From Suilimivivens sp045586385 (GTDB taxonomy: Bacteria > Bacillota > Clostridia > Lachnospirales > Lachnospiraceae), in the NCBI GenBank assembly GCA_045586385.1, contig JAZNAE010000011.1, positions 186,001-250,000 of the forward strand: 64,000 nt of DNA. The letters run 5' to 3'. The position numbers and the translations under genes are program-made. This document shows positions 8,302 to 15,942 of this stretch, one piece after another. Under the pieces are notes generated by a model. It had not been told where the DNA came from, made no database searches, and was given only the letters and a program-made list of their open reading frames with translations. Within the stretch, counting starts at the first letter, position 1; every line of letters begins with the position of its first letter.

Positions 8302-8839
8302 AATGAGCTCCTTTCTTTCGTATTTTTGCATATAGTAATTGCAAAGAATGTACTATCGTTATCCAAAAGCAAACAACAGTATATTTGCTGTTAGGATAAA
8401 TGCACGTAAAAATAAGTAATATCAGAATAATTAAAGCGGCGCGTATGCGTCCTTTTTTTATGCGCGTTTCTGTTAATGGGACATGAATATCGGAAGTGAC
8501 CGGTCCCAATATATAGTTCACAGGAATACATCCACACAAGAGAACCGGATATATTGCAAAAGGTAATTGAAATAAAGGTAATAATTCGATGCAAAAAAAC
8601 ATGTAAGTAAAGGAGGCTAAAAGACACGTTAAATATGTTTTGCAATGAAGTCCGCCGGTAGCAGTTCTAAGCAGTAATAAAAAAGTGACGGACACAAGGT
8701 AAATGTCAGGCTTATGGCAGAAGATAACAGCCATAATGAGTAACTTACTGATTTCGGAAAAAAGAGTTTTGCATAAATGTCCAAGCTGTGCAATCTGATA
8801 GTCAGAAAATTGATAATTCCGTTTCAACCATTCTTTCAT
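8273..8839 (-). CDS. agrB: AgrB-family peptide-processing membrane protease
   Basis: 188 residues, four to six membrane helices. The catalytic pair is H65 and C72 in RTATGGLHCKTYLTC. The seven-residue spacing equals that of H77 and C84 in Staphylococcus aureus AgrB, and the preceding R..(T)GG is the family signature. The conserved basic segment TRIKKGRIRA follows near residue 130. RBS AGAGG lies seven bases before the ATG. AgrB cuts the C-terminal tail of AgrD and closes the thiolactone ring at the membrane. Its partner agrD overlaps its last 29 bases on the same strand. Confidence 0.93.
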   Translation of the reverse strand: MKEWLKRNYQFSDYQIAQLGHLCKTLFSEISKLLIMAVIFCHKPDIYLVSVTFLLLLRTATGGLHCKTYLTCLLASFTYMFFCIELLPLFQLPFAIYPVLLCGCIPVNYILGPVTSDIHVPLTETRIKKGRIRAALIILILLIFTCIYPNSKYTVVCFWITIVHSLQLLYAKIRKKGAHYETEINCMD

Positions 8840-9079
8840 AATGATTCCTCTTTAGTAGGTGTATGAACGTATTATAGGTTTGAAAAAACGGAAAAATCGG
8901 TAAAATGGCCGGATGAAACATAAAGCAGAATAAATGAAGAAAATAACAGAAAAAAAGGGATAATCATAAATTCGGCAAAGAATAGGCATCATTCAGCAAA
9001 TCGACAAAGAAGAGGGTAATCTCTATGAAATAATGAAAAAGATTGAGAATAAATACAAAAGTGTAAAAGGGGATGCAAG
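8840..9079. promoter_or_regulatory. Divergent control region between agrB and the second LytTR regulator
   Basis: 240 bp without a gene. On the minus strand a TATAAT hexamer (plus 8871-8876) lies 32 bp before the agrB start, without a good -35 box, as expected for an activator-dependent promoter. Next to it, GG-AAAAAT / GG-TAAAAT form short direct repeats nine bases apart (8890-8907). TTCGGCAAAGAA (8971-8982) and ATCGACAAAGAA (9000-9011) repeat at a 29-base interval. The first contains TTCGGCA, which read backwards is TGCCGAA and fits the Spo0A-box pattern TGNCGAA; the second misses by one base. These are motif matches only. Confidence 0.4.
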
Positions 9080-9799
9080 GTGAAACTTACAGTTGCAATC
9101 TTAGAAAAGGATACAAATATCGTAGAAATCTTATATGATAAACTGGAGAATTTTGCCACAGAACATAAAACAGGTTTATGGATTAAAGTATTTAATAGAC
9201 CGGAAGAAATAGAAAAGATAAAAGTGCCATTTGATTTATTATTTATAGATACGGAAGCAGGAAGTATAGAACAGGATGCGATGGAGTGGATAAGACAAAA
9301 ACGGTCTGCCTGTTTGTTTAGTCAATTTGTTTACATATCTGCATATGAAGAGCGCATTTTTGAAACTTTTGATACCAGACCGCTTGCGTTTGTTAGGAAG
9401 AGCAAAATAGACGAAGATATGGACAGAGCTCTTAACGGTTACCTTAGTAAGGCATATTTCTTTTTTCCGCTTATGACGATTCCGGAAGGGAAAAAACGTC
9501 ATATTTTCACACCGGAAAATATTATGTATTTGCATTCCAAAGGGCATTACATTGATATTGTATTAAAAGATGGCAGTATAAAGGTGATAAGAGGTAAATT
9601 AGATGATATAGAGAAAGAAATCAGCGGATACGGTTTTTTGCGTGCACATATCAGTTATTTGGTTAACATTGCTTATATTGAAACAGTAAACCTAAAGGAG
9701 ATGAGTTTAAATAACACGATGACCATCCATTTAAGTGATAAATTTAGGGAGCGGGTATACGAGAGATTGAGTATCTATCAATATAAGATGTTCAGATAA
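9080..9799 (+). CDS. Second LytTR-family response regulator
   Basis: 239 residues, GTG start at 9080 chosen because AAAAGGGG lies eight bases upstream and the frame begins in the receiver strand. The receiver is recognisable but diverged: E9/D11, D57 in FIDTEAG, K106. The LytTR domain (about 137-239) shows NIMYLHSKGHYIDI and the YLVNIAYIE element. It is divergent from agrB across a shared control region and has no kinase of its own beside it. It could be a second target of the AgrC-like kinase or act without phosphorylation. It ends at a strong hairpin. Confidence 0.85.
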   Translation: MKLTVAILEKDTNIVEILYDKLENFATEHKTGLWIKVFNRPEEIEKIKVPFDLLFIDTEAGSIEQDAMEWIRQKRSACLFSQFVYISAYEERIFETFDTRPLAFVRKSKIDEDMDRALNGYLSKAYFFFPLMTIPEGKKRHIFTPENIMYLHSKGHYIDIVLKDGSIKVIRGKLDDIEKEISGYGFLRAHISYLVNIAYIETVNLKEMSLNNTMTIHLSDKFRERVYERLSIYQYKMFR

Positions 9800-9831
9800 A
9801 CAGGTACGGTTATTGCCGTACCTGTTCGCTT
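9799..9831 (+). terminator. Rho-independent terminator after the LytTR gene
   Basis: AACAGGTACGG pairs perfectly with CCGTACCTGTT (11 bp, six-base loop) followed by CGCTTTTT. It begins in the stop codon and ends two bases before the convergent GT-C gene, so it probably serves both strands. Confidence 0.85.
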
Positions 9832-9832
9832 T

Positions 9833-11158
9833 TTAAGAAACAGTAAATGTAAAGAGAAAGAAAACGAATGTGGTGATGGAGACAAAGGATAATGATAAGT
9901 ATTTCACCACTTTGTTCCATGTGGGATGCGTTTCCATAAAGGAAGCAAGCCACAAACAATGACATATCAGTAAAGGGATGGCATATCTGATATCCATAGT
10001 CCATACATACGGGTATTCAATGCAGAATGAATAATAGCTGATAAATTGTATAATAAATAAAATAATAATGCTGACGGTGGGAATCAGAAAATTTTTATGT
10101 TTTTTTACAAAGCCGGGAACAGCATAAAGAGACAAACCTGCTAATGCTGTCCAAATAAATACAAGAGGATAGGCAACGGCTTTAATGTATATATTGTAGT
10201 TAAACCAATATTGGCCGTATACGGTGGACTTTAAAAGAGCCGTAATAGGATTAATTTCCGTAAAGCGACCTTCAAATTGTACATATAAATTCTGAAAGCT
10301 AAGGCGTCTCGGATCAAAATCAAAAAAGCGTTTCCACAAAGGAACCTCGCCCAGATAACCGATAAAGTCTGTGCTGGTCCGATAAATGTAATTAATGGGA
10401 ACACCAAACAAAATATAATTACGGATGTACCACCATAATCCCATAGGAAGTGAAATGAGTCCAAATAAAAGTAATTGGCAGATAACTTTCCCTTTATGCT
10501 TAATGAGTCCCATCAAAAAGAGAAATGCCATTGGAAAAGCGGCAATAGCAGCAGATCCTTTTGTGGACATACCAAGTCCTATGGATAATGCACAAGCAAT
10601 CATAAGTTTAAATGTCGGAGTTTGATACCACAGGATGGAAAGGTATATAGAAAGCAAAGTAAATAAAAAACAAAGCGCATCATTATTAACACTGCCGGAC
10701 AGGATAATAAAAGTGGGGTGAAAGGCAATGATTAAAAACGAGTATGTTAGTGCAGTTCCTTTGATATCCCATATTTTTAATAATTTCCAAACAATCCATA
10801 TACATACAGTGATATATAATAGTGGCAAGAGTTGCAAGGGTTCATAATTTCCGGTTTGACCTGGAAAAACTGCCCAGATGACAACTAAAAAAACAGCAGA
10901 AATAATATGATGAACCGGTGGATGCCAGAACTGAAAAGCTTCTCGGACGTCAAAATCCGGAAAATGCCAATTCTGGAGGTAATATGCAATATACCCCAGA
11001 TGTCCGTAGTTTTGTTCCGGAGTTCCGACGTCATGTTGCATATCATAAACGGAAATAAAGGCTATGTAATATAACCTTACAAGAAAACTGAGGATCATAA
11101 TAATGATAAATACTTTTTTTTCATTTTCAAAGTGTTTGGATAAAAAACTTTTTCGCAT
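9833..11158 (-). CDS. GT-C type membrane glycosyltransferase (ArnT/PMT-like)
   Basis: About 441 residues with 10-12 membrane helices. The first large outer loop has acidic residues (VYDMQHDVGTPE), then a GYIAYYLQNW segment and FQFWHPPVHHII. HPP after an Asp-rich loop is typical of GT-C enzymes (ArnT, PMT) that use polyprenyl-phosphate sugars. The ATG at 11158 is preferred: it follows the hairpin at 11186-11216 and has AAAGGA about 11 bases upstream, whereas the alternative GTG at 11212 lies inside that hairpin. It is downstream of a GtrB-like GT2 that would make the lipid-linked donor. The pair resembles O-antigen or teichoic acid side-chain glucosylation systems, without a visible GtrA flippase. 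Confidence 0.75.
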   Translation of the reverse strand: MRKSFLSKHFENEKKVFIIIMILSFLVRLYYIAFISVYDMQHDVGTPEQNYGHLGYIAYYLQNWHFPDFDVREAFQFWHPPVHHIISAVFLVVIWAVFPGQTGNYEPLQLLPLLYITVCIWIVWKLLKIWDIKGTALTYSFLIIAFHPTFIILSGSVNNDALCFLFTLLSIYLSILWYQTPTFKLMIACALSIGLGMSTKGSAAIAAFPMAFLFLMGLIKHKGKVICQLLLFGLISLPMGLWWYIRNYILFGVPINYIYRTSTDFIGYLGEVPLWKRFFDFDPRRLSFQNLYVQFEGRFTEINPITALLKSTVYGQYWFNYNIYIKAVAYPLVFIWTALAGLSLYAVPGFVKKHKNFLIPTVSIIILFIIQFISYYSFCIEYPYVWTMDIRYAIPLLICHCLWLASFMETHPTWNKVVKYLSLSFVSITTFVFFLFTFTVS

Positions 11159-11185
11159 ATAGTGATTTTCCTTTATAAAGGTGTG

Positions 11186-11216
11186 AAAGGTGCGGAACTT
11201 TAGTATCCGCACCTTT
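11186..11216 (-). terminator. Perfect 11-bp hairpin around the GT2 stop codon
   Basis: AAAGGTGCGGA and TCCGCACCTTT form a perfect stem with a nine-base loop that contains the TAA of the upstream GT2 (11202-11200). The following tail (TTTCACACC on the minus strand) is poor in T. It may therefore attenuate or protect the message between the GT2 and GT-C genes rather than fully terminate. Confidence 0.6.
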
Positions 11217-12129
11217 TATGGATAATATATCTTGGTCGTCCTTTAATTTCGTCATAGATTCTTGATATATAGTGTCCGATAATGCCTAAACTAATCATCA
11301 GTACGCTGCCGATAATCAGAAGCAGTAAGATGACGGTTGTGAATCCTTCCAGTGCCGTACCGGTAAAGTAACGGTACAGGGAGTGGATGGCAAATATAAT
11401 GGAAAACAGAAACATCATCCATCCCATCAGGCTTACAAACTGCATGGGAGCACCGGAAAAGGAGGTAATGTTGCGTATTGCGTATTTGGCAAGGCTCCAC
11501 ACGGACCATTTAGAAGTGCCAACAGTACGTTCCTGTACTTCAAAAGAAACAGATGCTGTCTTAAAGCCAATCCAAGAAGAAAGCGCCCGGAAAAACGGAG
11601 CTCTTTCGGGAAGGATTAAGAGTGCATCAACGGCTCTTCGATCCAGTAGTTTAAAATCAGAGGCATCTGCCATATTGATGCCGGTGACTTTACTGATAAT
11701 ACCATAAAAACGGTTTGCACAGAAGGTGTGTACCGGGCTTTCTTTTCCACGGGATGATTTTACGCCTTCCACCACCTCATACCCCTGTTCCCACAGGCGA
11801 TACATCTCTATGATAGTTGTGGGAGGGTGTTGTAAGTCGCAATCCATAATGACACAGCACGCACCTGCCGCATTTTCAAGACCTGCAAAAATGGCAGCTT
11901 CTTTACCGAAATTCCGGGAGAAAGAAATGCCGCGGATTTCGGAATGAGATACGGAAAGTTCGGAAATTTTGGTATAAGTTTCATCCGAGGAGCCGTCATC
12001 TACAAATAATATTTCAAAAGGGATATTTTCTTTATTCAATATACCTTTTACGGTTTCAAATGTTGTAGAAATCATATCCTGCTCATTATAGGCAGGAATA
12101 ATCACTGAAAGTAACTTGTCATTTTGCAT
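11200..12129 (-). CDS. GT2 polyprenyl-phosphate glycosyltransferase (GtrB/DPM1-like)
   Basis: 309 residues. A cytoplasmic GT-A domain (1-225) with SVIIPAYNEQDMI, FVDDGSSDET, the NFGKEAA stretch and the metal motif DCDLQHPP is followed by two C-terminal membrane helices (about 230-290). This layout is that of bactoprenol glucosyl/mannosyl transferases (GtrB, YkcC, DPM1-like), which move a sugar from an NDP-sugar onto undecaprenyl phosphate. The next gene on the same strand is a GT-C enzyme that could use the product. No strong RBS is apparent immediately before the ATG; AAGG is 14 bases upstream. Confidence 0.88.
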   Translation of the reverse strand: MQNDKLLSVIIPAYNEQDMISTTFETVKGILNKENIPFEILFVDDGSSDETYTKISELSVSHSEIRGISFSRNFGKEAAIFAGLENAAGACCVIMDCDLQHPPTTIIEMYRLWEQGYEVVEGVKSSRGKESPVHTFCANRFYGIISKVTGINMADASDFKLLDRRAVDALLILPERAPFFRALSSWIGFKTASVSFEVQERTVGTSKWSVWSLAKYAIRNITSFSGAPMQFVSLMGWMMFLFSIIFAIHSLYRYFTGTALEGFTTVILLLLIIGSVLMISLGIIGHYISRIYDEIKGRPRYIIHKRCGY

Positions 12130-12241
12130 ATTTTTAACAATACCTTCCTTATAATCTTGTGGTTATAACTATGAAACCACATTCTTAGTATATATGAGAA
12201 AAAAAAGTTTGGCAATCTTTTTGAAAAGGAATGAGAAAGGT

Positions 12242-12270
12242 TTGACGAATAAATGCCGGCAGTATAAAAT
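12242..12270 (+). promoter_or_regulatory. Sigma-A type promoter for the epimerase gene
   Basis: TTGACG, 17-base spacer, TAAAAT. Both boxes match consensus in five of six positions, 48 bp before the ATG of the epimerase gene. Confidence 0.65.
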
Positions 12271-12317
12271 GAAAGAGTTAAAAGTGTAAAATATTACAAA
12301 TTACGAGGGATAGAAGT

Positions 12318-13310
12318 ATGAATCAGTTAGATACATCTAAAACATATTTGATAACAGGTAGTGCCGGTTTCATAGGATTTTATTTATCGAAAGCACTTCT
12401 TGAAAAAGGAGCTACGGTAATCGGTATTGATAATATGAATGATTATTATGAGGTTTCATTAAAAGAGGATAGAATTGCCATTTTAAGTGGATTTTCACAG
12501 TTTTATTTTGTGAAAGCAGATATTGCAGATAAGGATGCGCTGTTTAAACTATTTAAAAAGTATAAACCACAGGTAGTAGTAAATCTGGCAGCACAGGCAG
12601 GGGTGCGCTATAGTATTGATAATCCGGATGCTTATATACAGTCAAATTTAGTTGGGTTTTTTAATATATTGGAAGCGTGCAGATACTATCCTGTAGAACA
12701 TTTAGTGTTTGCCTCCTCCAGTTCCGTTTATGGAGGAAACAAGAAGGTGCCGTTTAGTACAGAAGATCAGGTGGATAAACCGGTAAGTCTATATGCGGCT
12801 ACTAAAAAGTCTAATGAGCTCATGGCGTATTCTTACAGCAAACTTTATAAAATTCCCCTTACCGGACTGAGATTCTTTACAGTGTACGGGCCCATGGGAA
12901 GACCTGATATGGCCTATTTTAAGTTTGCAAAGAAGATTATGGCAGGAGAACCGATCCAAGTGTATAACAACGGGGATATGAGACGTGATTTTACCTACAT
13001 TGATGATATTGTGACAGGGATTGAAAATATTCTTTGTAATCCGCCTGTGGCAGATGAAAACGGAGCATACTATAAAATATATAATATAGGAAACAATCAA
13101 CCGGAAAAGCTGATGGATTATATTTCGGTATTAGAAAAATGTCTTGGAAAAGAGGCAAAGAAAGAATTCCTTCCTATGCAGCCGGGAGATGTCTATGAAA
13201 CCTATGCTGATGTCGATGAGTTGATGAAAGATTTTGGTTTTAAGCCCTCCACCACAATTGAGGAAGGTTTGCATAAATTTGCAGAATGGTTTTTAGAATA
13301 TTATAAGTAA
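12318..13310 (+). CDS. NAD-dependent UDP-glucuronate 4-epimerase
   Basis: 330 residues, extended SDR fold. The N-terminus has TGSAGFIGFYL (NAD binding). GIDNMNDYYEVSLKEDR is the stretch that separates UDP-glucuronate epimerases (CapI/LspL group) from ordinary GalE. The catalytic centre is SSSSVYG and YAATKKSNE, then RFFTVYGPMGRPDMA and RRDFTYIDDIV. It interconverts UDP-glucuronate and UDP-galacturonate in the cytoplasm and so would supply an acidic sugar to the surface polymer. It has its own promoter and is followed by an inverted repeat, so it is probably monocistronic. Substrate assignment is by motif; another UDP-sugar is possible. Confidence 0.85.
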   Translation: MNQLDTSKTYLITGSAGFIGFYLSKALLEKGATVIGIDNMNDYYEVSLKEDRIAILSGFSQFYFVKADIADKDALFKLFKKYKPQVVVNLAAQAGVRYSIDNPDAYIQSNLVGFFNILEACRYYPVEHLVFASSSSVYGGNKKVPFSTEDQVDKPVSLYAATKKSNELMAYSYSKLYKIPLTGLRFFTVYGPMGRPDMAYFKFAKKIMAGEPIQVYNNGDMRRDFTYIDDIVTGIENILCNPPVADENGAYYKIYNIGNNQPEKLMDYISVLEKCLGKEAKKEFLPMQPGDVYETYADVDELMKDFGFKPSTTIEEGLHKFAEWFLEYYK

Positions 13311-13362
13311 ACAGGAAAGAGTTCTAGAAAAGAAGGAAACGGTATAAAATTATATTAAGATT

Positions 13363-13393
13363 TTTTTAAGGATGGCGAAAGAATCCTTAAAAA
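13363..13393. terminator. A/T-tailed inverted repeat after the epimerase gene
   Basis: TTTTTAAGGAT pairs with ATCCTTAAAAA (11 bp) around a nine-base loop. The T-run lies before the stem on the plus strand, so its strength as a plus-strand terminator is doubtful, but no other terminator is visible in the 178-bp gap. Confidence 0.45.
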
Positions 13394-13488
13394 GTGAATA
13401 ATCGTCTATTTTTTAAATTAAAATGTGATATGCTTATACATACAAAAGACTACAGAAGCTTATTTGCAATAGGGAAAGAGGAGAAAAA

Positions 13489-14523
13489 ATGAAGAAATGT
13501 ATAAGTGCTTTAATAATTTTAATCATGACTACGACCATGCTTCTGGGATGCGCAGGCACCGAGACAGAAGAAAGTAATAAGGTAATGGAGGAAAATGTGG
13601 TATTGACAGAAACCGGGGAAGTGCTGGTGAAGGAACAACCCACGGAAACGCCGCAGAAACAGCAGGAGCTATCCATGAATGGAGATGCTGCTTTGGAAGA
13701 AGAACAAATAAGTATCAGTGATGTGGAAATTGACTTACCCAGCCAAGAGGAAGAATTGGTGGAACAGGAACCCATAGAACCTTCCGGTAATGACTTGCAG
13801 ATTGTGTTTTTGGGGGATAGTATTTTTGATTCCCATCGTGATGGCACCGGTGTTCCTTATTTAACTGCAGTGCAATGTAATGCGGATGTGTATAATCTGG
13901 CTATAGGAGGAACAAGTGCTGCTTTGGACTATGGTGAGCCAATGGAAAATGAGAATTGGTCATCATGGTGTTTGCTGGGAGTGGTGAAAGCATTAAAAGG
14001 CGAGATCCCCACCACTGTGTTCGAAGGGACCAATGCCAAGGCTGTATTAGAAAATCCCAACGCTGATTTTTCGAAAACGGATTATTTTGTGATTGAATAC
14101 GGAATTAATGATTTCTTCCAGACAATTGCCCTTGATAATCCGGAGAGCATGTTTGACCATTATACCTATGTTGGGGCACTGCGCTATGCAGTATCCAATT
14201 TGCGTGAATTGGCACCGGATGCTACTATTATTTTATGTAGCCCCCACTATTGTCAGTTTTTTAAAGGGAATCAATTTGTGGGTGACGGTAATAGTTTAAA
14301 TAATGGATATGGTACATTGTTTGACTATAAGGGCAAATGTCTTTATGTTGCAAGAGAGCAACAGACAGAATCCTTGGATGCATATTTTGATTTGGGGATT
14401 GACGGTTATACGGCCAAGGACTATTTGGAGGACGGAATTCATTTGACATTAGAGGGCAGACATCTTTATGCAGATGCCCTGGCAAAAAAGATATTAAAGA
14501 TTGAAGAAACCAAGAATAATTAA
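13489..14523 (+). CDS. SGNH/GDSL hydrolase lipoprotein
   Basis: 344 residues. A type II signal peptide ends in the lipobox LLGC (Cys21), so the mature protein is lipid-anchored outside. An acidic, low-complexity linker (22-100) leads to an SGNH domain: GDSIFD with S111, NLAIGGTS (block II), EYGINDF (block III) and DGIH with D315 and H318. All four catalytic blocks are intact. RBS GAGGAG precedes the ATG by about six bases. It stands 24 bp before the VTC gene and leads the first VTC/DUF4956/CotH module. It could remove or transfer acyl groups on a surface polymer; the substrate is unknown. Confidence 0.88.
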   Translation: MKKCISALIILIMTTTMLLGCAGTETEESNKVMEENVVLTETGEVLVKEQPTETPQKQQELSMNGDAALEEEQISISDVEIDLPSQEEELVEQEPIEPSGNDLQIVFLGDSIFDSHRDGTGVPYLTAVQCNADVYNLAIGGTSAALDYGEPMENENWSSWCLLGVVKALKGEIPTTVFEGTNAKAVLENPNADFSKTDYFVIEYGINDFFQTIALDNPESMFDHYTYVGALRYAVSNLRELAPDATIILCSPHYCQFFKGNQFVGDGNSLNNGYGTLFDYKGKCLYVAREQQTESLDAYFDLGIDGYTAKDYLEDGIHLTLEGRHLYADALAKKILKIEETKNN

Positions 14524-14547
14524 TAAATAATTTGGCAAGAGGATAAA

Positions 14548-15225
14548 ATGTACAGAGTAGAAGACAAATTTTGTTGTAATGCAGCAGAATTGTATTATTT
14601 GCAGGAACGGTTAAGCTATGTATTGCCATCTGATTCCCATGAAAGTGATGCACAAGGTTATAAGGTGAGCAGCTTATATTTTGATGATTTGAATGATTCC
14701 TGTTTGATGGATACGGTGGAAGGGTACCGTATCCGGCGGAAATACCGCATCCGCATTTATAATGATTCGTTGGATTCCATTAAACTGGAGGTAAAAGAGA
14801 AGCTAGGCAACAGGATTTATAAAATGTCAAAAAACATTACAAGAAAAGAGATGGAGAAGCTGATTTGCGGTGAATGCATTGAAAGCAGTGATGCGCAGGA
14901 TGATCCGGCCACACTCTTTAACTTGGCGGTTACGACAACAGGGTTGTGCCCCAAGGTAATCGTAACATACGAGCGGAAAGCGTTTGTCTTCGGTCCAGGA
15001 AATGTCCGTATTACTCTGGATAGGAATATCCGGGGGAGTAAGGATATTCTACGCTTCGGGGATAAGGAAATGGAGTATGATTTCATAAGAGAGCGGGATG
15101 CGGTCTTGGAAGTGAAATATGATGAGTTTATGCCGCATTTCATTCTTCAGTTGTTGGAACTGGGAAATATGCAACAGACGGCATATTCCAAATATCAGTT
15201 ATGCAGAGAGTTATATCATAGATAA
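14548..15225 (+). CDS. VTC-domain protein (polyphosphate polymerase-like), module A
   Basis: 225 residues, all one VTC/TTM-fold domain. Basic and acidic tunnel residues are in place: MYRVEDKF at the start, SLYFDD (42-47), RRKYRIRI (63-70), KLEVKEK (79-85), YERKAF (141-146), RITLDRNI (154-161) and VLEVKYDEF (186-194). Yeast Vtc4 uses equivalent residues to make polyphosphate from ATP, and bacterial relatives are annotated as polyphosphate polymerase domain proteins. No membrane helix or SPX domain is present. It is followed by DUF4956 and CotH genes, an arrangement repeated at 27.8-31.0 kb. Alignment with the second copy is nearly gap-free. The in vivo product is not established. Confidence 0.88.
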   Translation: MYRVEDKFCCNAAELYYLQERLSYVLPSDSHESDAQGYKVSSLYFDDLNDSCLMDTVEGYRIRRKYRIRIYNDSLDSIKLEVKEKLGNRIYKMSKNITRKEMEKLICGECIESSDAQDDPATLFNLAVTTTGLCPKVIVTYERKAFVFGPGNVRITLDRNIRGSKDILRFGDKEMEYDFIRERDAVLEVKYDEFMPHFILQLLELGNMQQTAYSKYQLCRELYHR

Positions 15226-15250
15226 AGGAACGTAAGAAAGGAACAGGATT

Positions 15251-15931
15251 ATGTCAACAAAAGATGTTATTAAGAACAGTATATTAGAGAGCCTGACAGG
15301 AGGTACGTACCTGGATGCCAAAACTATTCTGGGAATTCTCTTTTTTGCAGCGCTGATAGGAATTTATGTATATTTGATTTACCGCTTTTCTGCAAAAAGT
15401 GCATTTTATTCCAAGGACTTAAATATTACAATGGCGGGAATGCCTATTGTGGTTGCTGCCATTATGATTGCAATGCAGGCAAACTTAGTGGTTTCCCTCG
15501 GTATGGTGGGAGCTTTGTCCATCGTAAGATTCCGTAGTGCTGTGAAAAATCCGTTGGATTTACTGTATTTGTTTTGGACAATCAGTGCAGGTATCATTTG
15601 TGGTGTGAATTTGAAAGTGTTGGCACTTCTGCTGTGTGCGGTAATCACTGCCCTTATTTTGATTTTGCAGATGCTGCCCCAGATGAGTGCACCTTCGGTG
15701 TTGGTAATCAGAGGTGATGCAAAAGAGACAGACTGGGAAGCCGTAAAAGAATGTGTGGCAGAACTTACCAAAATTGCAAAATTGAAAACAGAGGGATTCC
15801 GGGCAGGCCAGACAGAATTGATTTACGAAGTGAGATTAAAAAAGGATGCAGACTTAATGACCAAGTTGCAAGAATTTGAACATATCAAAGGAGCCAATTT
15901 GCTTTCACATGATGGTGAATTCCGCGTATAG
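15251..15931 (+). CDS. DUF4956 membrane protein, module A
   Basis: 226 residues. A short N-terminal region (MSTKDVIKNSILESL) is followed by about four membrane helices (25-145). The most conserved stretch is SLGMVGALSIVRFRSAVKNP, then DLLYLFW. A small cytoplasmic alpha/beta domain follows (150-226). The family has no established function; genes of this type regularly stand beside VTC-domain and CotH genes. The RFR segment between helices is the kind of basic element expected for contact with an anionic substrate, but this is conjecture. RBS AAGGAACAGG; 25 bp after the VTC gene. Confidence 0.85.
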   Translation: MSTKDVIKNSILESLTGGTYLDAKTILGILFFAALIGIYVYLIYRFSAKSAFYSKDLNITMAGMPIVVAAIMIAMQANLVVSLGMVGALSIVRFRSAVKNPLDLLYLFWTISAGIICGVNLKVLALLLCAVITALILILQMLPQMSAPSVLVIRGDAKETDWEAVKECVAELTKIAKLKTEGFRAGQTELIYEVRLKKDADLMTKLQEFEHIKGANLLSHDGEFRV

Positions 15932-15942
15932 GATAAAATAAT

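Noticed and set aside
12318..13310. Candidate for the missing dTDP-4-dehydrorhamnose reductase (rfbD)
   Set aside because: Motifs are those of UDP-glucuronate 4-epimerases, not of RmlD.
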